NCBI GenBank assembly: GCA_949527715.1
Contig: CATEWF010000011.1
Coordinates: 1-23,617, forward strand
Source: an uncultured Mycoplasmatota bacterium
GTDB lineage: Bacteria > Bacillota_I > Bacilli_A > Mycoplasmatales > Mycoplasmoidaceae
Length of the DNA: 23,617 nt
Reading direction: 5' to 3'
Each line of letters begins with the position of its first letter. Positions within the stretch are counted from its first letter, which is position 1. This document shows, piece by piece, positions 8,129 through 14,197 of this stretch. The translations under genes and the position numbers were made by a program. The notes under the pieces were generated by a model, which saw only the letters and a program-made list of their open reading frames with translations, was not told where the DNA came from and did not search any database.

Positions 8129-8162
8129 AAAAGGAATGTAATTAAATTACATTCCTTTTTTT
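8129..8162 (+). terminator. Rho-independent terminator after the capsid gene
   Basis: A perfect 14-base-pair stem (8129-8142 with 8146-8159, 3-base loop, core AAGGAATGTAAT) runs into a T run ending at 8162. It separates capsid transcription from the endonuclease unit. Confidence 0.88.
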
Positions 8163-8202
8163 GTTAAAAAATCATAAAAAGCATTAATGTTTTGAAACAT
8201 AT

Positions 8203-8233
8203 TTTGTGGTTAATATATTTATCTGTATATTTG
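8203..8233 (+). promoter_or_regulatory. Host-type (Bacteroidota) promoter for the endonuclease gene
   Basis: TTTG at 8203-8206 and TATATTTG at 8226-8233 are separated by exactly 19 bases, identical in sequence and spacing to the promoter of ORF3. The ATG is 24 bases downstream. A TATTTAT core (8216-8222) is embedded in the spacer, so late transcription from the same place is also possible. Confidence 0.72.
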
Positions 8234-8257
8234 TAAAAATACATAGATATCTTTAAT

Positions 8258-9823
8258 ATGAAAAGAGAACAAAGACAGTTAAAATTTATTTTAAAAGCAA
8301 AAGAAATGCATAAAACCGAAAATTTAGATTATTCTGAAGTAGAATATTTAAATAATCGTACCCCAGTGAAAATAATTGACCACGATTTACGTCCAGATGG
8401 AACTGAATATGGTGAATTTTGGCAAACACCATCAAATCATTTAAAAGGTCAAACACATCCAGATAAAAAAGGCTTACGTATTTCTAAGACTAAAACATTT
8501 AATCAAGATGATATTATAAAACGTTTTAAAAAAGTTCATAAAAACGAAAATTTAGATTATTCTGAAGTAGACTATAAAGGGATGCATGTTAAAGTAAAAA
8601 TTATCTCACATGATTTACGTCCAGATGGAACTGAATATGGTGAATTTTGGCAAACACCTGCTGTACATCTAAAAGGTTGTACACATCCTGAACTTGGTAA
8701 ATTAAAACAGATTAAATCTCAATATTATACAACCGAGTCATTTATTGAAAAAGCAAAAATTGTAAATACAAATAGGCAATACGATTATAGTAAAGTTAAT
8801 TATATTTCAAGTCAGACAAAAATTACCATAATTTGCAATGAATGTGATAAAAAAGGTAACATACACGGAGAATTCCAAATTAACCCAGATGCATTATTAC
8901 AAGGTAAAGGTTGTCCGAAATGTGGTAATCATATGTCTGTTGCCGAAGATGAAATTATTTCATTTATTAATAATATTTCTGCTATAAAAGTCATTAAAAA
9001 TGACCATACCGTATTGGATGGAAAAGAAATTGATATTTATATTCCTGAAAAGAAAATGGGATTTGAATATAATGGAATAAGATGGCATTCTGAACAATTC
9101 AATAAAGATAAGTTTTATCATCTTCGTAAAAAAGAATTGTGTGAGAAAAATGGTATTAAATTATTTCATATTTTTGAAGACGAATTTATTTTCCATAAAG
9201 ATTGCTTATTTAATAAGATTAAAAGAATTATTGGTGTAACTGATGATATTGTTAAAATAGGAGCAAGAAAATGTATTATTAGACCAATATCTAATGAAGT
9301 TTCAAAGAGTTTTTTAAATAAAAATCATATACAAGGATATGCAAAAGCAACTATACATATTGGAGCATTTTATGAAGATGAAATTGTATCCGTTATTTCT
9401 TTCTTAAAAGAAGATAATGATAATTGGAATCTTGTACGCTCGGCAAGTCATAACAATTTTATAATACAAGGAATTACTTCAAAAATTATTAGTTATTTTG
9501 TTAAGAATAATAAGGTAAACCATATTAAAACTTTTCTTGATAGAAGATGGGAAATTGATAGAGAAAATAATGTTTATACGAAATCTGGATTTAAAATGGA
9601 AAGTATTCTTCAGCCAGATTATCGTTATACTAACGGTCATGGTAAAAGAGAACATAAATTTAATTTCAGAAAACAAATTCTCATTAAGAAATATCCTGAA
9701 GCAAATTTAACAATGGACATGACAGAAAAAGAAATGACAGAAAAACTTGGTTTTTATAGGATATGGGATTGTGGGTTGATTAAATATGTTTATACAAATC
9801 CTAACTATTTATTAAATGAATAA
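8258..9823 (+). CDS. Free-standing homing-type endonuclease with repeated N-terminal DNA-binding-like modules
   Basis: Likely a phage homing endonuclease cutting DNA of related phages. Residues about 10-68, 86-144 and 161-222 are three copies of a module of the form F-x-K-A-K-x-h-YDYSxVxY ... EFxQxP-x-x-L-x-G. The third is the most typical and ends in a zinc-type motif (CNEC 193-196, CPKC 219-222). The nuclease domain follows: an acidic EDE at 230-232, Asp259 in KEIDIYIP, Glu270 in GFEYNGIRWHSE with His277, and KKELCEKNGIKLFHIFEDE. This layout matches the Vsr-like/EDxHD group of phage endonucleases. Residues about 330-521 form a second domain often seen at the C-terminus of these proteins (GAFYEDEIVSVISF, FLDRRW, LGFYRIWDCG). 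The gene stands directly after the capsid gene, has its own promoter, and occupies the place where T4 has gene 24. Confidence 0.82.
   Translation: MKREQRQLKFILKAKEMHKTENLDYSEVEYLNNRTPVKIIDHDLRPDGTEYGEFWQTPSNHLKGQTHPDKKGLRISKTKTFNQDDIIKRFKKVHKNENLDYSEVDYKGMHVKVKIISHDLRPDGTEYGEFWQTPAVHLKGCTHPELGKLKQIKSQYYTTESFIEKAKIVNTNRQYDYSKVNYISSQTKITIICNECDKKGNIHGEFQINPDALLQGKGCPKCGNHMSVAEDEIISFINNISAIKVIKNDHTVLDGKEIDIYIPEKKMGFEYNGIRWHSEQFNKDKFYHLRKKELCEKNGIKLFHIFEDEFIFHKDCLFNKIKRIIGVTDDIVKIGARKCIIRPISNEVSKSFLNKNHIQGYAKATIHIGAFYEDEIVSVISFLKEDNDNWNLVRSASHNNFIIQGITSKIISYFVKNNKVNHIKTFLDRRWEIDRENNVYTKSGFKMESILQPDYRYTNGHGKREHKFNFRKQILIKKYPEANLTMDMTEKEMTEKLGFYRIWDCGLIKYVYTNPNYLLNE
8317..8658 (+). repeat. Tandem 228-base duplication inside the endonuclease gene
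   Basis: Two blocks are repeated with a period of exactly 228 bases (76 codons). A 27-base block is identical at 8317-8343 and 8545-8571. A 47-base block, encoding DLRPDGTEYGEFWQT, is identical at 8384-8430 and 8612-8658. The sequence between the blocks has diverged. The two copies correspond to the first two modules of the protein; the third module is only distantly similar. Confidence 0.9.
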
Positions 9824-9871
9824 TAATTATTTATCTGAAAACATAATTTGACGAAAATTATTATATAGTAT

Positions 9872-10264
9872 ATGAACAACCAAAATAAAATTAATTTTAA
9901 TGTAATCATAGCTGGTAGCCGTAACTTTAGTGATTACAATATGATGAAAACAAAATTAGATATTATTTTATCAAATAAAAAAGAAACACATATAATTAAT
10001 ATAATATCAGGAAACGCTAACGGTGCAGATAAACTTGGAGAACGTTATGCTAATGAACATAATTATAATGTAATTATCAAACCAGCCAAATGGGATTTAT
10101 ATGGCAAAAGTGCAGGGTATAAACGAAATAGTGAAATGGCAGAAATTGCTGATGCGTTAGTAGCATTTTGGGATGGCTCATCAAAAGGGACAAAACATAT
10201 GATAAATATTGCAAAAAATAAAAATTTATTAGTTAGAGTTATAGAATACAATAATGGGGGATAA
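9872..10264 (+). CDS. DUF2493/YspA-like SLOG-fold protein
   Basis: Member of the DUF2493 group of the SLOG superfamily, Rossmann-like proteins that are thought to bind nucleotides or nucleotide-derived ligands. Signatures are visible in order: IIAGSRNF (residues 12-19), ISGNANGADKLGERYA (45-60), AKWDLYGKSAGYKRN (72-86), ALVAFWDG with SSKGTKHMI (95-111). The length (130) is normal for the family. It follows the endonuclease by 48 bases and is probably co-transcribed with it; a TATTTAT sequence at 9828-9834 could add a late start. The stop lies inside the left arm of a terminator hairpin. The biochemical function of phage members is not established; a role in nucleotide signalling or defence evasion is only a guess. 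Confidence 0.87.
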   Translation: MNNQNKINFNVIIAGSRNFSDYNMMKTKLDIILSNKKETHIINIISGNANGADKLGERYANEHNYNVIIKPAKWDLYGKSAGYKRNSEMAEIADALVAFWDGSSKGTKHMINIAKNKNLLVRVIEYNNGG

Positions 10265-10282
10265 ATATCCCCCATTTCTTTT
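10254..10282 (+). terminator. Terminator at the convergence of the two strands
   Basis: ATGGGGG at 10254-10260 pairs with CCCCCAT at 10269-10275 around an 8-base AT loop that could pair further, followed by TTCTTTTT on the plus strand. The TAA stop of the SLOG gene (10262-10264) falls in the loop. On the minus strand the hairpin lacks a T run, so it is mainly a plus-strand terminator, though it may also slow incoming minus-strand transcription. Confidence 0.78.
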
Positions 10283-10428
10283 TACTCACCACTTTTAGCA
10301 TTAATTCCATTATTAAATCCACTATTTAAAACGTTACCTTCAACTGAAGTATCTTTGATATTTTCTTCTTCATAAAATAAACATTCTCCAGCACTATTTT
10401 TAGGATTATCTTTAATTTCTTTTTCCAT
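10282..10428 (-). CDS. Small ORF (48 aa) coupled to the PhoH gene
   Basis: A 48-codon frame opens with ATG two bases after the PhoH stop (TAA, TT, ATG) and closes with TAA just before the convergence terminator, filling the gap exactly. The product begins MEKEIKDNPKNSAGECLFYE and ends NNGINAKSGE. It is hydrophilic, with one Cys and no recognisable domain. Tight spacing to PhoH and the absence of any other use for this 150-base stretch support it as a real gene. The short length means it could be chance. Confidence 0.55.
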   Translation of the reverse strand: MEKEIKDNPKNSAGECLFYEEENIKDTSVEGNVLNSGFNNGINAKSGE

Positions 10429-10430
10429 AA

Positions 10431-11186
10431 TTACATATTTTCTTCAAATCTTTTTATTATTTCACATAAAAGTTTATCTCTAACAATATCTTCGTTGGTA
10501 AATACTGTCGTTGAAACTTCTGGTATACCATTAAGAATATCTGATGCAAATTTCAGACCTGATTTTTCGTTATTTTTACGTAAATCTTCACGATTAATTT
10601 GTTTAGTATCACCTGTACATATCATTTTACAAGTATCACCACCTTTACGAGTAAGTATTAATTTCATATCTTCTCTTGATAAATCTTCTGCTTCTTCTAA
10701 TATACAAATACAATTTTCATATGTTTTGCCTTTAATAAAATTAATCAAATCAAATTGAATGAAATCTTTATCTATTAATTCTTTTGTTATTTCTTTTGCA
10801 TTTGCATTACCAGAGTTTAATAAAATTTTTTCAATTGTATTAATACTATTTTGTTTATATGGTTCAATTTTATCATCTAATACACCTTTTAAAAAACCAA
10901 TACGTAATTCTTTGGTGCTTTCGCATGTTGTTAAAAAAATAACAATTTTTTGATAATCATTATCAGTATCTTTTAACAAAGATAACGATTCGGCAATTGA
11001 TAAATATGTTTTGCCTGTTCCTGCTGAACCAATACCAAAGCATATTTCTTTTTCTCTATTTTTAAGATTATTAATAAAATCTTTTTGCTTTTGGTTTTTA
11101 CATTTTACGGCAATCTTGTACTTTGGTAATTTGATACTTTTGACACTATCATCTTCGATAGTTTGCTTTAATTGTTTACGACCCAT
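10431..11186 (-). CDS. PhoH-like ATPase
   Basis: P-loop ATPase of the PhoH family (251 aa), often found in phages of many hosts. Cellular PhoH-type proteins are linked to RNA metabolism; the phage role is unsettled. The Walker A motif GSAGTGKT is at residues 53-60, the Walker B-like ILEEAED at 162-168, and TGDTKQI at 191-197, which is the characteristic PhoH motif after Walker B. The ATG begins one base after the stop of the 479-residue gene, so both form one unit started by the TATTTATAAATA element at 12644-12655. That suggests late expression. Confidence 0.93.
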   Translation of the reverse strand: MGRKQLKQTIEDDSVKSIKLPKYKIAVKCKNQKQKDFINNLKNREKEICFGIGSAGTGKTYLSIAESLSLLKDTDNDYQKIVIFLTTCESTKELRIGFLKGVLDDKIEPYKQNSINTIEKILLNSGNANAKEITKELIDKDFIQFDLINFIKGKTYENCICILEEAEDLSREDMKLILTRKGGDTCKMICTGDTKQINREDLRKNNEKSGLKFASDILNGIPEVSTTVFTNEDIVRDKLLCEIIKRFEENM

Positions 11187-11187
11187 T

Positions 11188-12627
11188 TTAATTAGATTTT
11201 TCAGTTATATCATTAATAATATCAAATTGTAACATTTCATAATTATTAATTATTTTTTCATTTCTACAAATTTTAATATCAATATAATAACGAGATGGTA
11301 ACAAATCGTTAGTATTTATATAAAAATAATTTTCATTAAATCCTTTTTCAATTGGTGTCCAATTAATGACATCAATTTGACGTTCACCGTCTTTTGTATA
11401 TAACCTATATAACAATCCATCCACAGAATATTTTTTATCAGAAGAATAAGGAATTTTACAATCGACATTTACTTTTCTAATATCACCTCTTTTCATTCTT
11501 TCATTATCAGATATACCATATAATGAAGGATAGATATCAACATTATTATCTAAATATACTTGAGATGGTATTCCGAATGAATAGTATTCTTCTGATAATT
11601 TTGTTACAAAGTTAAGTTCTACTTGTTTAAATTTTTTCCCATTATATACAATGTTATCCCATATATCATATAACATTGTATCAGTTTCATATTCTTCAGA
11701 AGATAAATTGACATCAACGTAATAAACCCCTTTTGTGGCTTGTTTTACTGCCATTTCAGAGCCATTAATTGTACAAGTAGGTAAATCATCAAGATTGACA
11801 GGTAAACTGCCTACTGAGGCATAGAAATACAATTTATTATCTTTGTCTAAATAAAAGTTAGTTCTATCATCTTCAATATATTCATCGTATGTTGTTTCAA
11901 TATATGGTTCGTAAAAACTATTAGTATGCTGTGTAAAGAAACCGACATATTGAGATTTTTTAGTTTTGATATTTTCGTAATATGGGGCAAAAGCAATACC
12001 TATTCCGTAATTTGGGGTAACGTTAGATATAATTTTATTAAAAAAATCTGTTATATCTATTTCAATGTTTTCATTACCATATTCGAAATGTTGTTTGCCA
12101 ATAATTAATTTAGAGATATTTCCTTTTTTTGAAGTAAATAAATCATATTCTTTAAATAAAGTATCAATATCATATATACCATCAGTATCCCATTTATGAT
12201 AATTTTTATATTGATACCAATTAGAAGCATTTGTTGACACACTTCTATGGCTTTCTTCATATAAATCGTATACATAATCAAAACCTCTCCCATCATCCCA
12301 TTGAGTTGGTATAATAAAAAATATCAAATCAAACGATATTGCTCTTTCTTTTGTGTCATTATATTCAGAAGTTAAACAAGGTTTATTAATGTACTTACTT
12401 GTAATAGAAGCACAATTTGTCATTTTTAAAGTATGATGTAATTTAGATATATCAGGATAAACTTTTTCATTAACCATATGAGCAATTTTAGTATGGTCAA
12501 AATACAGTAATCCTCTTGTAATCATTTTACCATAATTTAATTCCATTATAGGGTTTAAAGAAAGATTTACATTACTATCTTTTACAATCGTATTACATTT
12601 TTTTATATATGTTTTACTAACTATCAT
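11188..12627 (-). CDS. Unrecognised protein (479 aa), probably a virion structural protein
   Basis: I do not recognise the family. The protein is rich in Tyr, Asp, Asn and Ile and looks mostly beta-structured, with several strand-turn patterns. The first 100 residues (LNPIMELNYGKMITRGLLYF and beyond) and the C-terminal 140 residues, containing DGLLYRLYTKDGERQIDVIN and LLPSRYYIDIKI, resemble immunoglobulin-like or other beta-sandwich modules of phage virion proteins. There is no signal peptide, membrane segment or enzyme motif. It is the first gene of a three-gene unit with PhoH and the 48-residue ORF, behind a candidate late promoter 16 bases upstream of the ATG. A head, neck or tail accessory role is inferred. 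Confidence 0.83.
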   Translation of the reverse strand: MIVSKTYIKKCNTIVKDSNVNLSLNPIMELNYGKMITRGLLYFDHTKIAHMVNEKVYPDISKLHHTLKMTNCASITSKYINKPCLTSEYNDTKERAISFDLIFFIIPTQWDDGRGFDYVYDLYEESHRSVSTNASNWYQYKNYHKWDTDGIYDIDTLFKEYDLFTSKKGNISKLIIGKQHFEYGNENIEIDITDFFNKIISNVTPNYGIGIAFAPYYENIKTKKSQYVGFFTQHTNSFYEPYIETTYDEYIEDDRTNFYLDKDNKLYFYASVGSLPVNLDDLPTCTINGSEMAVKQATKGVYYVDVNLSSEEYETDTMLYDIWDNIVYNGKKFKQVELNFVTKLSEEYYSFGIPSQVYLDNNVDIYPSLYGISDNERMKRGDIRKVNVDCKIPYSSDKKYSVDGLLYRLYTKDGERQIDVINWTPIEKGFNENYFYINTNDLLPSRYYIDIKICRNEKIINNYEMLQFDIINDITEKSN

Positions 12628-12643
12628 ATATTAATAATTTGTT

Positions 12644-12655
12644 TATTTATAAATA
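12644..12655 (-). promoter_or_regulatory. Candidate late promoter, palindrome TATTTATAAATA
   Basis: Exact third copy of the 12-base palindrome, here 16 bases before the ATG of the 479-residue gene on the minus strand and just beyond the terminator of the upstream tail block. The position between a terminator and a start codon is where a new promoter is needed. Confidence 0.6.
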
Positions 12656-12669
12656 GTATTTTCTTAATT

Positions 12670-12703
12670 AAAAACAAAAAATCCTCTATTAAATAGAGGA
12701 TTT
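12670..12703 (-). terminator. Rho-independent terminator after the gp5-like gene
   Basis: A perfect 10-base-pair stem (12694-12703 with 12679-12688, 5-base loop, core ATCCTCTA) is followed on the minus strand by TTTTTTGTTTTT. It lies ten bases beyond the stop of the gp5-like gene and closes the tail/baseplate block. Confidence 0.85.
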
Positions 12704-12712
12704 ATATTTGCA

Positions 12713-13591
12713 TTAATTAATGCGTATAGATTGTGATAACATATTTTCCAAAGGTGTTTCCAAAACTTTTAATTGTGGAGTTGTAAATGAAGGAGGATCC
12801 ATTGGGAAAGAATGTGTATGAGTTCTTATTACATTTATTAATTTTTTTAAGAATTCAATTAATTCATCACCATATACCATTTGATGTGCTTCATCTAAAA
12901 TTCGTAATTGTTCTTCATCTGTTATTAGGTCTTTTCTATCATTTAGATTAAAATGATTCTTAGAATTATGACTTAATAAATTAATCCTATCAGCAACAAT
13001 GTTAATAACACTTGCAAAATCGTTATTCTTTTTATCTTTCATTTTTTTATAACGCATTTGTATATATGACAAATCTTCACGATTAAATAATAACGTATTT
13101 TTTGCTTCACCTGATGGATATTTTTTAAAGCCACAACGCAGTCTTAATTCATTATTTTTTAAAACTAAATCTGTGTTTTGTCTTCCTTGAATAGCAATAT
13201 CTTCTCTATCAGGTATAGACCCATCATTTTCTGGATTCATTTCTGGTTTAGGTAATGGTGTTGATGGTCCATTTCCATTAAACAAACATCTTGACTGAAA
13301 ATAAAATGGGTCTTGATTTAACATATATTGTTGTGATATAACAGGACCAATAAAAAATCTATTACTTTTAGATTGATTTAAAGTAGATAGAAATACTAAC
13401 ACACATTCGCCTACTTTTGGATTAACATGTAGGTGTTTAGGTAATAATGGAAAACAATATGGCAAATCATCAGTAGTTTTATAATCAGCATCTTCTGGTT
13501 GCAACCTTACTTTTATTCGTAAACCAGCATTATCATCATAAACTGATAATACTTCACAAAATCTAATTAATACAGGATTTATATTATTCAT
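12713..13591 (-). CDS. Baseplate hub/spike protein with gp5-like OB fold
   Basis: Probable central baseplate component at the tail tip. Residues about 8-90 have the pattern of the gp5/VgrG N-terminal OB fold: a strand with GLRIKVRLQPED, then LPYCFPLLPKHLHVNPKVGE, then CVLVFL and FFIGPVIS, as in proteins that seat on the hub and carry the spike. The middle is polar (PEMNPENDGSIPDREDI), and the C-terminal half includes LVLKNNELRLRCG and a HTHSFPMDPP sequence at 258-267 that resembles metal-binding or tip motifs of phage spike proteins. No lysozyme domain is present, unlike T4 gp5. The ATG overlaps the stop of the upstream 58-residue gene by four bases (ATGA), showing tight coupling. Confidence 0.72.
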   Translation of the reverse strand: MNNINPVLIRFCEVLSVYDDNAGLRIKVRLQPEDADYKTTDDLPYCFPLLPKHLHVNPKVGECVLVFLSTLNQSKSNRFFIGPVISQQYMLNQDPFYFQSRCLFNGNGPSTPLPKPEMNPENDGSIPDREDIAIQGRQNTDLVLKNNELRLRCGFKKYPSGEAKNTLLFNREDLSYIQMRYKKMKDKKNNDFASVINIVADRINLLSHNSKNHFNLNDRKDLITDEEQLRILDEAHQMVYGDELIEFLKKLINVIRTHTHSFPMDPPSFTTPQLKVLETPLENMLSQSIRIN

Positions 13592-13764
13592 ATTTGACCA
13601 CCTCTTTTATTAATAATTTTTTTAATTTCTATTGCTTGATTTGATAATTCAACCATAGTTAAATAATTCTCTTTAAGAGATTGTTGAGCAATTTCAAATT
13701 TTTCAGTAAGTTCTTTATATTTTTCCTTTAATTCACTGAGTGTTAATAATTCTATATTATCCAT
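13588..13764 (-). CDS. Small coiled-coil protein (58 aa)
   Basis: A 58-codon frame begins MDNIELLTLSELKEKYKELT and ends IKKIINKRGGQI with a TGA that overlaps the ATG of the gp5-like gene by four bases. The sequence has regular hydrophobic spacing over residues 5-52 and would form one long amphipathic helix or coiled coil. It fills an otherwise empty 190-base gap and is followed without space by the next gene, which argues that it is translated. The function is unknown; a small baseplate assembly factor or chaperone would fit the location. Confidence 0.72.
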   Translation of the reverse strand: MDNIELLTLSELKEKYKELTEKFEIAQQSLKENYLTMVELSNQAIEIKKIINKRGGQI

Positions 13765-13782
13765 AAATTTTTAATTTAACAT

Positions 13783-14178
13783 TTATTCAATTAATCCTAA
13801 TGCTTGTGAAACAACAGTATTAGTTGATACAACAACGACAGGTCCACCTGCGTTTGCACCATTACCTGTTGTTATTACGCTACCAGGCTCTATTACAGTT
13901 GTAACTCTTGCATTGTCTTTAATTTCTTTAATAGTTTCTTCACACATTATCCTAACAAACTGATTTATTTTGTTAGGTGAACCATCAGGATTACTACCTG
14001 TTTCAATACCAGCTTCTGGTAATCTTCTAATAATTGCTGTTGTTAAAGCAATCGCACTCAAGCCTGGTCTTGATTTTAATTCACATAATAACAATAAAGG
14101 AGGTATAAATTTTAATGCAGGTCTTACACTACTAAAGGCTTTCTCAATCCCGTTTGATATACTTTCTATCCAACTCAT
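13783..14178 (-). CDS. Unrecognised tail-block protein (131 aa)
   Basis: No family is recognised. The N-terminal half is helical and hydrophobic (KFIPPLLLLCELKSRPGLSA, then IALTTAIIRRLPEAGI), and the C-terminal quarter is a Gly/Val/Thr-rich beta segment (GNGANAGGPVVVVSTNTVVS). It has one Cys-rich short site (CE at two places) but no zinc motif. The hydrophobic stretches are too interrupted for a clear membrane helix. It lies between the 675-residue protein and the small coiled-coil gene in a tight same-strand row, so a minor baseplate or tail role is inferred from position. Confidence 0.75.
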   Translation of the reverse strand: MSWIESISNGIEKAFSSVRPALKFIPPLLLLCELKSRPGLSAIALTTAIIRRLPEAGIETGSNPDGSPNKINQFVRIMCEETIKEIKDNARVTTVIEPGSVITTGNGANAGGPVVVVSTNTVVSQALGLIE

Positions 14179-14197
14179 ATTTGCTTAAATTAATTTA

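Noticed and set aside
8258..9823. The endonuclease as a group I or II intron-encoded protein
   Set aside because: No interrupted gene flanks it; the capsid gene is complete with its own terminator, so the endonuclease is free-standing.
9848..9866. TTGACG with a downstream TATATA as an E. coli-type promoter before the SLOG gene
   Set aside because: The spacing is far too short for a -35/-10 pair, and the TTTG at 9847 has no TAnnTTTG at the right distance.
10256..10273. TATTTAT on the minus strand inside the convergence hairpin, as a promoter reading into the SLOG gene antisense
   Set aside because: The sequence is the loop of a terminator and the match is only seven AT bases; nothing downstream on that strand needs a promoter.
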